A program made the position numbers and the translations under genes. This document shows positions 48,117-60,454 of a stretch of 64,000 nt of DNA, piece after piece. The first letter of the stretch is position 1. Each line of letters opens with the position of its first letter. Source of the stretch: Sipunculus nudus (taxonomy: Eukaryota > Annelida > Sipuncula > Golfingiida > Sipunculidae); NCBI GenBank assembly GCA_026874595.1, contig CM049306.1:56789519-56853518 (forward strand), written 5' to 3'. The notes under the pieces were generated by a model that was not told the origin of the DNA, did no database searches, and worked only from the letters and a program-made list of their open reading frames with translations.

Positions 48117-48590
48117 CCACTCCGATATCTTATGTCAACTAACTAAAGATAATCCCTAGATCATAACATACAAAACGCAGGCCAGAAACGCAGATCTCAT
48201 GGTACACGGGTTGTTCGCGTGTTGTCTATATCGACGTGTTTATAACGTAGGGGGCCGGGTAAAAAATCCAAACAGATTCAACCAGGACATATTCAACACG
48301 TCAGCTATACAAGTCAGAGTTCTACAAAAGGCGTTTTGCAACTTGTGACCTCTCAGCTACTGCACATATGCAACAAACCACCTGGTTACTTAATTTTTTT
48401 TTTCTATTTGTCAACACTTGCGCATGTGCCGTGTAACTAACAGCTTGTATAAACAAGGTCATTTATCCGTCATATAGCCTTATAGCAACAAAGCCTAACC
48501 AGAATTACCAGCAATTATGTAATATGTACAGGTGATAAGCAGGAAATCATATAAATTCTACAGATAAGGTGGCTGAATAGGTGGTTTTAA
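48117..48590 (-). mobile_element. TTAA element family 1, copy e
   Basis: The internal marks GACGTGTTTATAACGTAGGG, AAAAGGCGTTTTGCAAC, CATATGCAACAAACCAC and GCATGTGCCGTGTAACTAAC match copies b and d. The right border TTAA is at 48587-48590; the left terminus is lost. Confidence 0.6.
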
Positions 48591-49430
48591 GTTGAGAAGT
48601 TTGCCTATAGGAGTAACAATTTTGATTCTGAATTAACACCTTTCTGCTTACTAAGACAGGAAATGCTGCCTGTACTGCTTTAGTATTTGATACTGGACGT
48701 CGTCCGCTGACAGTCACTGGTCACAATGCGGAAACAGGGGTCGATAGGGGCCGCAGAAATAAAGCTCTTCCGCGAAAGGTGCATCCTACAATCATATCAA
48801 ACTTTCAGTAACAGTTCCCTAGTTCCCTCAGTGTAAACCTGATTCTCCCATCTTACACCTGCGTCCAAAAAGAACTGAATGTTTCCAATAGTAACACATA
48901 TCAAAAACATGATTTTGCAGAAAATCAAAATAGGGCAATATAAATGATGAGGGCCTTTAAAAATGCCGGAGAGTATAAGCAATTACAGACTATTTTTTAT
49001 ATTAAAATATAGGAAATACAAGGAGTCGATGGAACACCACCTGTCAAATATTTGTTTTTTTTTTTTTTGTCATGCGTGTTACTACTTATCAGCTGCTGAT
49101 GTGGAAAACATCCTGGTGTTCCCCTTTCCAACGGATTAGTACAAAAAGAAAAATGGCTTTCCGTGCACATGTTTGCCTGTCTGAAACAGAGGGAAAAACC
49201 GTATTTAGACCCCTGCTAAATTGTTATTCAAGGTCGCCTATAGTGCCCATTTAATGAAACAAATAAACTTGAGAGGGGAATGTTTACATGAGGAAATTAC
49301 TTTGCTCATCCTAGTGTAGTGGTTTCTTGAATAAGATTTGGCAAAGAGAACAAAATACGACAGCTTTGAACGTCACACAGACTCGCTAAAAACATATTAT
49401 TTAAGTGTTTCACGAACCTCGACCTCCATG
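48591..49430. other. Gene-free stretch
   Basis: Nothing recognised. Confidence 0.5.
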
Positions 49431-49662
49431 ATTTGTCACTGTGTCAACACATTTTTTTTTTCAAAAACTCTAGGTCTGGTCCTCAAGGTTTTAAATGAAT
49501 GACTTGGCACCAGAACATCAAACAGAATTTTAACACACACACACACACATTTATATATAGATTGAAATGGTATACACAGAAAAGTCGGTTCACTGAAGGT
49601 GTGAATTAAACCCACGATCTTCCGATTTTCCGTTAGGTGCCTTAACCATTTGGCTACTCCGG
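49430..49662 (-). mobile_element. tRNA-derived SINE with A and B boxes
   Basis: Read on the minus strand from 49662: GTAGCCAAATGGTTAAGGC (A box, 49656-49639) followed by GATCGTGGGTTTAATTCAC (B box, about 49618-49602). This spacing and wording match a serine/leucine-type tRNA head. The body then contains a (GT)n run (49531-49549 as AC). A (TA)n array lies immediately upstream. It cannot be a functional tRNA because the acceptor stem is not paired. Confidence 0.6.

Positions 49663-49667
<5 letters not shown>

Positions 49668-49722
<55 letters not shown>
49668..49722. repeat. (TA)n microsatellite
   Basis: About 27 TA units directly at the 5' side of the SINE head. Confidence 0.95.
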
Positions 49723-49725
<3 letters not shown>

Positions 49726-51297
49726 AGCATGTAAGAACATTGGTACCTTCTTTGTTCCTTTGAATCCCAGAACAGGACCAGGCACACGAGGAATCCGTTT
49801 AAGTGCTACTGCGTAATGTCTGTGAAACTCCCTTCTGTCCACCCTGAGGGCATTAGATAGCATTATAGTGTGTACTCTCAGGCTAGAATCAAAGCATATC
49901 TGTTAAGCCAAACTCATGTTTTCTATGTTTTGAGCGCCTGGGCAGACTTTGCTTGGAGTTTGCTTGGTGCTATATATACATTGTTATGTATTCGTACAAA
50001 CTGACCATAGAGCAAATTGCCTTGAAAATCCATTATCCCTATTCGCAGCATATGAAATCCGGTATGATGGAAGAAAGTGAAACTTTTTGACCCTTAATGT
50101 TCTACATTTTGTTTTCTCACGTGGTTCCTTCTGCATGCGATATTACTCTGTCACTGCATGGTCTCAAAACCCGGGTTTAACTGTATACATATCGCATATA
50201 AAAAGATGTGTTTATGGTGACCTTTTACAAAATACGCATAAACAATGGCGAGTGGTTCCCACCCAATATATATTTTAGGTATGCCACAAATGGGTAAAAT
50301 AGACGGGTACTCGCAAATCTTTTATCTGAACTTGTTTCCTATGTTGAAGTAGACCTCCATGCAGTCGAGAAAAGCATATATGATAAGGGTAGCGATTGTT
50401 ATGGCACACGGATGTACGAAGCATTACAACAGCTTTTAAAGGTTGAATGAAGTCATGAGGACCTTGTTTGGGTAGAAGATTTCAGATCTGCCGGAATGTC
50501 AAACTTAAACTTCATAGCTGAAACGGGTACACAACGTGCCGGCAAAAAAAAAATTGACGGCCAGAGGCATATGGGAGAGGGGAATATGAGGGGAAAAGAC
50601 CGGTCGTTTCAGATTTTACAGTACACGTTCTTTTACAAGGCATATTTAGTTAAACATGAAATACAAAATTCTCTTAAGAGAATATAGAATAGCATCTGTC
50701 AACATTCCAGTCTGAAACCATTACGCCTCACGCTTGTACACAGTGGAAAAAAAACTTGCAATTGGCGCGATCAGTGGCACGAAAGAAAAAATGAACATTG
50801 CGTTTTGCACTTCCATCAAATTCAAGATGGCGATCAGCAGTGAAAAATCTAGTGATTCATGATAGGTATATCTCCCTTTCTTGATTTTAAGCTTTCGCGC
50901 AAGTGTAAAACAGTTGAAAATAGACACTCAGCCTGTAAGCCTTGCTGGTTTCGATAGGTAACTTTTATGCTCAGCCAAATTGTACAGATAGGGGAAGACA
51001 TTAAGCGCAGTTATAAACAGGAGGTACGTTTTTTCTCTATCAATAACTGAATATTTAAGGTGTAAATTTTTTGGGTACCTTGAGACAATTTTAGTACATA
51101 GTTTGATGTGTTTCTTTCCTAATCATATATCACTTGTTGTTTAAATAATAAAGCAATAAAACACTTTTATTCATATAACATAGCATAAAGAAATCATTGT
51201 CTTCCTCTTCACAATGTAGACAACGTGTAGGAAGAGATCGGTTATATCTTTGAAAGTATTATATATTTAATTATGCGCTTCTAGAAGACTCCCTGTA
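49723..51297. other. Gene-free stretch
   Basis: No gene or shared repeat seen. Confidence 0.5.
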
Positions 51298-51345
51298 TGG
51301 CAGAGCGGTAAAATAGTACAGGGCTCTCGGCAGGATTGATTCTTC
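51298..51345 (+). mobile_element. tRNA-like SINE head fragment
   Basis: TGGCAGAGCGG (51298-51308) matches the A-box consensus exactly, and GGATTGATTCT (51333-51343) is a mutated B box at tRNA-like spacing. No cloverleaf can be closed by eye. Confidence 0.4.
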
Positions 51346-53646
51346 TATAAATAACATGAGTGACTGGACTATTTTAAGGTTACTGTAATGGAGGTTATTT
51401 AACATAAGAAACTCTCCATCGCCTGGACAATATTAAATCATCAATGCGGCCATAAAATGACTCAATTTAATTGATCGAGAGGGAAACGAGTATAAGTAAC
51501 AATATAAATTGAAGCCTATCCGTATACTTAGCTTTTTTGGACACAAAAATGCCTCATCAATCCGTGGGCAGACCACATTACCAATGACACAGCAAAAGCA
51601 ACTTCTTTGTGGAAGAAGTGACCTTTATTGCAAAATCCGATGTATTCGAGTTTACATTGGCGTGGTCTTTGTCATACTGGCAGCAAGTTAGCTTAGTTGT
51701 TGAGCCTTCTTTATATAAATGCCGAGTCCGTCGGCCGCCATGGCCCGGTCTTGGGTCGTGACTACTGTCTAACTGAATTGATTTTGGCTTTTAGAAATAG
51801 CCCAACCGGAAGGAGATCTGCCAAATTTGGTTTTGAGAACTGCCGTGATGGTTCAAATCTAGTGTAAATCGGGAGAATGGTGGCAACGTTTTCTCTGCGT
51901 GATTTCATGTTATCCTCTGCTTGTATAGAAATTGAATCACATTCTTCAATATGCTGCATGGTGGAATATGGTGGAATGACCGCACAGAGATATAGAACAA
52001 GGCTGTATAAATACAGTAATGTTACATTACATTGAAAGCGATAAGCCATACAGTTTGACAATATACTTCATGTTTCTTATACGTAATTTCCCCAGGAAAG
52101 TCCATGATATAACGTTACACTGGTTAGGACTTGTCTGATATATTGTGACACTCTTTTCTAGGAACGATGTCATATCTGAAACCTTTGTTTTGATTGGCGC
52201 TCAGCTACTGCGGAGAAACACAAGTCAAAACAAATAAAAAATACTAAAATGAATAAAAGAATGTTTATATCTGATTCGCCGATCAGGAACGTCAATCCAG
52301 GGGGTATATAATCCCCCCCCCCCTTTATAGCAAGGGGGATGGTGAATGTAATCATCCCCTGCTATTCAGAGAATAATATTTATGTATTATAAATGAAATA
52401 TATTTATAATTAGAATTACAGACTTAGATTCCATTTCCGAGTGTACTATGAAATATTAAATATCCAAACCTGGTTTAGAAGTGACCTATACCGAAAACAT
52501 AATAGTTTATTTTTTTTTTAATTTTATACTGAATTGTAATATATTTGAAACGTGTCACGCAGACAACAAAATGTATATATAAACACACACAAATTATAAT
52601 ATGTGTGTGTGTTTATAAAAAATTTGTCCCAACTTTGGTTACCCTCCCACTCCGAGTCAAACCCCCACCCCCTACACCCCCTCCCCTCCCCCAAAACCCT
52701 TTAGGACGAAACTGACGACGATAGACATAGTATGTACCCCCTATGTACGTTATGAATACCGTTTATATCGATGCATCGGTATATTATCAATGGAACCAAA
52801 TAATCGGAAGATCCGAGGTGTTTTTGCATGGTTTTAATCTTGCACATTTGTAATTATGTCCCCGGATATTTGGAAGTCAGATTAAATGATATACGCACAG
52901 TCATTTGTTACCAGCGAAGTGCTTTGAATGTCAGTACCAGGGTTGGTCGGCTTGGAAGATTCTTGGAGAAAGTAGGGGCTGAATGGTTGTATCTAGTCTA
53001 ATCATTTATCACGCACTATGTGTTACAAACACATCCTTTAGTTTCATGTTTAAACAATCTTAACACATTCAAACTTTAACTTACATAATTTAAATCTCTT
53101 AATATTCTTGTTGAATTCATGCTCAATACTGTGATGGCCAAACCGTGACCCATACAGCCTAGCGTTCCTACAGTTGTCACAATACATTCCATAGAATCCA
53201 ATTTCGACTTACAATATTGATTGGGTTAAAACGAAAGAAGCACAGCAATATTTCAACTGTTTATGTTTACCCACATATTTCAACAAACATATAAAGGATT
53301 AATTAAATCATGCACTTTAAAGTAATAGACTATCTTTAAAACATGCTATGCGATTGTTTACCTTAGGGCGACGCACGGTATAGTTCAGAAAGCGGCTATG
53401 CCTTATAAATCATGTTGACAATCATACTACCCCTGTCCGCTCAAATGACAAATCCAAAGCACTTGAGTATGAATCCATAATAAGTAGTTTTTCCAAGAAT
53501 ACACTAAATATACACAACCTCTGAGCAACATATAATACATGTAGTGTTGGGTGCCCAGAGGCCGTTTTATGGTTTATTCTTGAATTACTACTGAATTGAT
53601 CTGGGTTTACACGTCAAGCGCCTGTGAACAAATCTGGTTATTATAT
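51346..53646. other. Gene-free stretch with a hairpin and a C-rich block
   Basis: No gene. TATAAACACACACA at 52578 is inverted with TGTGTGTGTTTATA ending at 52617, forming a 14-bp stem, followed by a C-rich pyrimidine tract (52640-52700). GGGGG-TATATAAT-C(11) lies at 52300-52323. Confidence 0.5.
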
Positions 53647-54022
53647 TTAAGGGGGCCTATTCAGATGAATGGGCTTGTTTATTTACAAGCTGTTAGCAAA
53701 CACGGTACATGCGGATTGTGGACAAAACAGGAAAACCACGTAACAAGTATAAGGTTATTGGTAGCATATGTGCCGAAGTTGAATGGTCACTAGTTGCAAA
53801 ATTCCTTTGTTAATCTCTTGCTTGTATAACTTGCCACCAGATGCCCTTGTTTAATGTGTTTGGATTATTTTGGCGGTCCCCACATGTTATAAACACGTCG
53901 AAATATACGAAACGAAAGCCTGTGTGTGGTGAATTCGGCATTTTTTGCTTATTTTTATAAAAAAAAAGTTTAATGGATAATCTTTAGTTAACAGACGTCA
54001 CATATCGGAATAGACCCCTTTA
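53647..54022 (+). mobile_element. TTAA element family 1, copy f (shortened)
   Basis: Starts TTAAGGGGGCCTATTC and ends ATCGGAATAGACCCCTTTAA. Internal blocks GCATATGTGCCGAAG, GGTCACTAGTTGCAAAATTC, GCCACCAGATGCCCTTGTTT and TTTTGGCGGTCCCCACATGT match copy a. It is about 80-100 bp shorter, with a deletion near the left end. Confidence 0.7.
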
Positions 54023-54192
54023 AAAAACGCCGGGTATGGCTGCGTATTGTGTCCCCCTCTTAAATATACAAGTGAAAACATCATTATTTAAACACAAGAA
54101 TAAGCCGATTTTTTAACCTCGCATAGTGTGTCACCCAAAGATAGATTTATCGAGATTGTCCCCTCATTATCCATGAAAGTTCCCCTTTATGC

Positions 54193-54194
<2 letters not shown>

Positions 54195-54231
<37 letters not shown>
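54195..54231. repeat. (TG)n microsatellite
   Basis: About 18 TG units. Confidence 0.95.
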
Positions 54232-54232
<1 letters not shown>

Positions 54233-54355
54233 CTAAAGCTCTAGATGGAAACCTGGAATACTTTTAACTTTTAATAAAATAACTTTCTTTTTAATATTAA
54301 AGAATGAAAAGGACTGTTCATCAGTACACACCAACATATCTGTAGACTGTTGGTT

Positions 54356-54358
<3 letters not shown>

Positions 54359-54411
<53 letters not shown>
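54359..54411. repeat. (TA)n microsatellite
   Basis: About 26 TA units. Confidence 0.95.
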
Positions 54412-54413
<2 letters not shown>

Positions 54414-54730
54414 GATGCGTGTTAAAACGTGTGTCCTTTATAATATCTAACAATATTTAAAATAACTGCAGTACCTTTTCATCTCATGTACACAGCGACG
54501 CCATAACATTTATATATGTGTATGCTATATCTACATAAAGTTTGTACCTGCCCGTTGGCCTCTGTACGTTATATTGCATGCTCATTATTTGGTTGATTGG
54601 CGTATAGTTATTGATTTGCGATGAGGGCGTCTAAGTATCTTGTATACAGGTCAATAAACATGGCGTGCGTAACAGTAGTACATGTTTCCTGCACGATCCA
54701 GCGTGTACTCGTACTCAGAAATAACCAGTC

Positions 54731-54754
54731 ACGTCGGCCGCTGCCTTAATTATC

Positions 54755-54803
<49 letters not shown>

Positions 54804-55425
54804 CGTAATACCTGTTATCCTTACATGTAAGCATGTATATATATATATATGTATAGATATATGTATGCATGTGTATTTCCTACAGCTAAACCGTAATTTG
54901 TTTTAGCGGCAGCCTGCACACAAACGTCGATTTTGTTATAACTGAAGATTTATTTCAGATAGTTTGAGTTTCACGTGTCATATCTAAGTTTGTTTACACA
55001 TGTCATAACAAATCTTAGACACACACATATATTTATATCGCGGAAGTGATAAGGACAAACCATGACAAGAGTTTATTAATAAATAACATCAATATGCAAA
55101 GGTTAATCTGCCGGATAACCGGGCATAGATTCAGCTATTAATGAATTAACGGGGAGGGTTATCATGAACATCATATTTATTTTCCTAGTGGGAGATAATT
55201 AAGAGTATAAATTATATAAAATTCAGGGTAAAATTTCAATTTACCTGTTATAATGAACCCCTTTTATCAAATGCAAAGACGCTCACCAATGGTCACTTTG
55301 AATGATGGTGACTACGTGATATGCTACATATGATATAATATTTAAAATACTTCCATTTTTTTTATATATAAAACACAGGAACATTCTTATTTGCATAAGC
55401 TTTGACTGTGCGTGGTCGTCCGCAG
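54731..55425. repeat. Local tandem duplication around exon 1, copy A (with dead exon end)
   Basis: Homologous to 55418-56185. Shared landmarks include GCCTTAATTATCGA, GTTCGTAATACCTGTTAT, AGCTAAACC, ATTAATGAATTAACGGGGAG, GGGAGATAATT and GCATAAGCTTTGACTG. The last landmark is the end of exon 1 of the minus-strand gene. In this copy the donor is lost: the minus strand reads TTATGCAAATAAG in place of TTATGCAGGTGAG. Divergence and indels show it is older than the 878-bp duplication. Confidence 0.75.
54759..54800. repeat. (TC)n microsatellite
   Basis: About 21 TC units inside the first copy of the local duplication; the second copy has only a short TC run plus (CGTT)n at 55443-55473. Confidence 0.95.
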
Positions 55426-56185
55426 CCTTAATTATCGATTTATCTCTCTCTCGTTCGCTCGTTCGTTCGTTCGTAATACCTGTTATGCTTATACATGTAA
55501 AATGTATATAAACCTAATGTAAAAATATCTGTATGTATGTATGTTTCCTTTAGCTAAACCATAGTTTGTTTACGCATCATAAAAATTTTACACATATATT
55601 TATATGTGTGTATGCAGGGTTTGTCAGGGGTGTGAGCTGACGGTATCGGGTTCGACCTCAATCCGTGTCAGGGGTCAGATGCTGTAATTTATCCTGCTAA
55701 ATGTCGTGTATGTGTGTGTGATGGTATGTGTGTGTGTCAGTGTGGGTGGTCCTGAAATAGACCATTGTCCTAAATTTAAAAACGATGGCGTCGCAACCTC
55801 CTGATGCATGCAGTTGTCACCAAAAGTTTAAACACGAGTTTTTTTTTGTTGGGGGGGGGGGGGGGGAGCCCCCCCCACCCCACCCCCCACCCCCTTCTTC
55901 TGCCGGTTAACCGAGCATAGCTATAGCTATTAATGAATTAACGGGGAGGGTCATCATGAAAATGGTATCTATTTACCAAATGGGAGATAATTTAGAGTAT
56001 AACATCCAGGTAAAATTACTCACGTGTTATCATCTACCTCTGTATCAAATGCAGTGACGCTCATCAATTGTCACTCCGACAGATGGTCACTACGTTATAT
56101 GCTCCTTTTTCTTTTTTATATATGTATATATAAAACAAAGGGAAATTCTCACCTGCATAAGCTTTGACTGCGCGGGGTCCTCCGT
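55418..56185. repeat. Local tandem duplication around exon 1, copy B (with live exon end)
   Basis: Contains the end of exon 1 with an intact donor (56153/56152) and the start of intron 1. Relative to copy A it carries an inserted block at about 55610-55900 that includes a B-box-like GGGTTCGACCTC (55648-55659), GT-rich sequence and a G-run/C-run hairpin (55851-55888). Confidence 0.75.
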
Positions 56186-56203
56186 GTTGCTGAAGTCGTC
56201 CAT
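56153..56203 (-). CDS. Candidate first coding exon of the type II-like membrane protein gene
   Basis: On the minus strand an ATG at 56203 in good context (GCGACAATGG) opens 17 codons, MDDFSNTEDPAQSKLMQ, ending exactly at a consensus donor ATGCAG|GTGAGA (phase 0). Exon 2 at 14279 starts in phase 0, so the reading frame joins without adjustment. The frame stays open upstream to an ATG at 56470, so translation could begin earlier and add about 89 residues, or this could be an internal exon with an acceptor near 56430 (ATTTTTTAACATTTTAAG). I prefer 56203 because of its context and because upstream sequence is CpG-rich like a 5' leader. The tail is acidic and polar, as expected for a cytosolic N-terminus. 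No family recognised. Confidence 0.45.
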
Positions 56204-57960
56204 TGTCGCTGTGATGAAACAGCCTTTACAGGCCAAGCAGAAAATCCGTGGCGGTTTCAGTTTCTCCTGAGGGCTGGGTCTGAGAGCTGAGACGACGTTA
56301 CACTCCGCTTCTAGACCTGTCAGATCCTCACAGAGAGCCTGCTGTCGCAAAGGCTGAGACAGCCGACACCAGTGCTGATAGCGCCACGTCTCGTCCTCAG
56401 TAATTGGCAGGGAGCTCAAGTTACTCCGACTTAAAATGTTAAAAAATATTTCTCCAGGATTCCCACACACCGAGACACCGCAAGAAGAGGAGAAAGTATT
56501 AAACTTTGCAGACTTGAGCCCCCGCGTTTACATTGTTGTTTACATGACATAGTGTGTTTCCCATGTTAGACACACAGTTCCAAATCCTTTTTCACCATGT
56601 ACTGATAAATGGACATATACAGCTGGAAGTCACCTGCCATGGAATGCCTATTACTTACTGATATATATGTGTGATAGAGCACTTAGGGGTCGCACAACGG
56701 CCATTGTTACATATGCTGTCACCTCATGGGGCAAAAACTTTCAACTGCCGTCGTTCAGTGCTATGATATACCGATGTCCCGTGGTTAGAACACACGTAAC
56801 AGACTATAGGTACACTATTCCCCTCCTTGCTCAACTGTCTAAGTAAATAATTCTAGGTACCTCACTTATTTGAACCGTAGACAGAACGTTGCCTGGACGC
56901 TATGTTCTTATTTACGCGAGATTCGGAGCATATGTTCCAATATCCTCACCAAACGTACAGACGTGAATTGCTCAATACCGGAGCTTATGGAGACGGCTTT
57001 CTCAGCATGTAGGTCCAGGTTTTCGTTTTGGTGTAAAAATTGGTTCTTACGATGAGAAGCATTTAACCCTTTGGATGCATGACTCTGACAGATGCGCTAT
57101 TTACTAATCAGGTACTCCGGAGGTAGGCGACCTTACAGGGTTAATAATCTCTCCATACATGCAGTTGTCTCGGGTCTGACTTGTTGAAGGCTGCTTGTTT
57201 CGGTGTGATTTTCCCGCCCGTGACTTTGGTATCCATCTGTATACGCAGTGGTAATATATTGAACACAAGCCGGAAATTGATCAGGAGGTCCGACGCCACA
57301 TCAGTGGCCCTGTTGATGCCAGATCGATAGTAAACGTATCATACGACAAAAACTGCGACCGTAGCAAATGACATTCCAGCCCGGTGCACGGGGAAGTTTA
57401 TCGAAAAACCCGGGAGTTGATCAGAGATAGAGTATAGTATAGGACCGCGAGGTGTAGACTGAAGCTAAGCGCGCGAAGCACGTTCATGCTATGCCAATCT
57501 ATCGACTTGGCCGTCCATTGATCAAGCCGTTATATCCAGCCTCAACGGGGTGCTTCAATGGAGAAACACCTCATTAGTCTTCTCGGTTTACCTGTCTTGG
57601 TTTGATCGCTGCATAACCCGTACGCTGATGAGTCTGCTACAGGCGGGGATACAGGGCTATCAGCATACCACTCCTAGAGACATGATAAATCCCAATCCCC
57701 CGGGCTGCTGAACAAAAACATACCCCGCTCTCTCTCCGATCACGTACAAGCTATTTATTCACGTCATCCTATTCGAACCACTTGGACAGACTTCACACCC
57801 GGGCCCTCTCTGATTACTCTCAGGCCCCGGCCCCTCATCCCGTGGGATAAGTTCGCTTTCAAAGCACTGCCCGCGCATGACGATCTGTCTTGCTTATTCC
57901 CCGGCCATATCGGCCCCGCTGCTCAGTTCCTCGTTATTTTCTGATTTTGCATTATAATTT
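56204..57960 (-). promoter_or_regulatory. GC- and CpG-richer block: 5' leader and putative promoter region
   Basis: This is the longest non-repetitive, CpG-bearing stretch in an otherwise AT-rich window, and it lies directly upstream of the candidate first exon. 56204-56470 stays open in the exon frame. 57678-57944 holds an 89-codon plus-strand frame without ATG that ends in TGA, of unknown meaning. No TATA box is obvious. Promoter role is inferred from position and composition only. Confidence 0.35.
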
Positions 57961-58250
57961 ACGACAGGATGGGATATAAGTATGCAAAGCTCGAGTTCCG
58001 GGAAAAAGATGGCGAGGTGACATGACAAACTACTGAGGTGGTTCAGGTTATTTTTCACAGTTTGCATGGTATAAGTTGTTGGGGGGGGGGGGGGATGGAC
58101 TGGATGGATGGATGGGTATAGATGGATGGATGCTGGAGAGTGAAGGTTGATCCCACCGTGGCTCTGTCCCTAATCACTGAAAGTGGCAACCGTTATTATA
58201 TCACTCTCTAACTGGAAGGATGAATTACCATTAAATAAGTTTCTAATACC
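57961..58250. repeat. Poly-G tract with (GGAT)n
   Basis: A 14-base G run at 58081-58094 is followed by GGAT-rich sequence to about 58133. The remainder is unremarkable. Confidence 0.8.
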
Positions 58251-58975
58251 TTTGTAGCGCCGGCCATATCTTCCATCGTTTGCATTGACGACCCCTGTCC
58301 AAGACATCTGCATTAACCCCCTTACCCTTACACCTGTATTAACTCCTACATCCAAACTCGTATTGACACCATTAATACCATCAACCCCAAGAATGTTATG
58401 GCCCAGTCTACGCCATATACTTTAATTATACCCCGATATATCCACATATTGTTATAAAGGCCTTATCCTCTGACACCCAATCCATACCCCTCCCACCCCT
58501 CCTGCTTCAATGCCCTAATGCCTAACTTCCCCCCCCCCCCACGCAAACACACGCCTTTAACGTTTAACGTCACCCCTATCCTTATCCTCCGTCCTCTGAT
58601 GTATATGCTCCATCCCATGCCGAAGTTTTGACGCCGCATCACACGTACAATGACGCCACTATACACCTGTTTTGACGCCTCTATACACACCTGTTTTGAT
58701 GCCCATTTACACCTCTTTTACGCCGCAATACACCTGCTTTGACGCCCCTATATAACCTGCTTTGATGCCCCTATATACCTATTTTGACGCCCTTCCACAA
58801 ATATTCATTAACGCCCTGATTTACCTATTTCGACGCCCCTATATGCATGTATTGACCCCCTGTACACTTGTTTTAACGGCCCTCTACATAGAAATTGACG
58901 CCTCAATACCCCTTTATTGATGCCCCCTATTCACCTGTTTTGCCCTCTTAAACATCTCTTTTAAACTTCTTGGTT
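58250..58975. repeat. C-rich minisatellite, unit about 27 bp
   Basis: The unit is about CACCTGTTTTGACGCCCCTATA with spacing of 24-32 bp. It is clearest at 58620-58960 and decays towards 58250. A 10-12-base C run lies near 58530. A 75-codon minus-strand Gly/Arg-rich frame across it is a repeat frame. Confidence 0.75.
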
Positions 58976-58996
58976 GGAGGAGGTATACTGCACTTT

Positions 58997-59039
<43 letters not shown>

Positions 59040-60040
59040 CATAAAAGGATTTTCACAACAAAAAATAAACAGTTCTTTTGCCAAAACGGTTTCTATTAGT
59101 TAGTTAAAACCTTTTCTTAAACAGAAACCCTTTCAGGACCCTTTGTCAATCCTTTATTTTTACAGCCTATTAGTGGATATAGGACTGGATTGATATATTG
59201 GTACAAATCGATATATTACAGTACTCTGATCGATAAGGCCTACAGTTCGCGGTGTTTTGTGTTTGTCGAGAAAACACAATTACTGCTAAATAGTTACTGA
59301 CAAATAGTTAATTAAAACAAACTGTTATTTTTTTATGCATATTTCAGTCATGTTAGGGATTATCATTTTATTCGGTACATTATTTTATTTCATAATACTA
59401 CATACGGTATTCTGGATTAAGCCATTTGCCAATGATTCGCCTATATCCAATTAATGTTAACTTTCTGAAAAGAAGCAAAGCTTTCCCGAATAAATGAGGG
59501 TATTTATTATAACTTCCAAACTCTCTTTGTTTAAACCGAGTGCAGGATATGTCCGAAAATTACGTAATCATAGAAGTCAATGATATTTATACCTGCAAAA
59601 TGTATTACCTTACCAGGTATGCTTAGTATTATACGGTTAATGTGAATCATACAATTGCTACGTTTCTTGCAAGTTTTCTTGATATGTTTCCTTCACTTTT
59701 AAGGAGGGAGAGCAAAGCTTGTGGCGAGAGTGGTGTAAATTATGATTATTTGCTGGAGGAGGGCTTCTGTCCTCTTCTTCATAAGGACAGGTGTTGTCGC
59801 GAGAATTTTAACAGGGGGGGGGGGGCATTGTCCCCCCCCCCTTCATTTTTTTTGCATGCATTGTCACATCATTATACTTTTAACGATTTTAGATCAAGCT
59901 GTATCTATACAGTCCTTTCTCATACGCATTGTATTTGTTTTGTTTATCAATGATACGCACAGCCATATACTATATATAGACTGCCATTTATGCAAACCAC
60001 GCTTGTTACATATTTCTTCACCAGAGGTCATTATATATGT
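58976..60040. other. Gene-free stretch with (TA)n and a G/C hairpin
   Basis: (TA)n at 59001-59034. G(12) at 59814-59825 and C(10) at 59832-59841 are separated by CATTGT and can form a perfect hairpin. The two overlapping plus-strand frames at 59642-60065 run through this hairpin and are unlikely to be genes. Confidence 0.6.
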
Positions 60041-60454
60041 CAAGGTAGAGACTGCGATCTGGTAGAATCGGAGTTTCTTTCGATAGAAACTACGATCGGA
60101 GTCTCAGCTTGTAGAAACCACGATCGGAATCTCTACCAGTAGAAACTCCGATTCTACAGGTAGAGACTCCAGTCACAGTTCCTGCCAATAAAAACTGCGA
60201 TCCTACTGGTAGGAACTTCAATTCTACTGATAGGAACTCTTATTTTGTTGGTGCAATCCCCAAATAAGTTTAAATGGTGGTAAAAAAAAGTCACAGGCAG
60301 AAAAGTCACAAATTTAGGAAGGAAAAAAAAGTAAAAAATATTATTTAAGGGGTATATTTTAAAATTAAATATGTGAATCTTCTTCATACTTAATATTGTG
60401 ACTTTATTTTTGTGACCTTTTTTTCCTTCAAAAACCGGTAGGTGCTTTTACTAA

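Noticed and set aside
49600-49662. Possible functional tRNA gene
   Set aside because: The A and B boxes are present, but the acceptor stem does not pair and the B box is mutated; it fits a SINE head better.
59642-60065. Two overlapping plus-strand frames of just over 100 codons
   Set aside because: Both read through the G-run/C-run hairpin in different frames and one runs into the transposon terminus; no domain.
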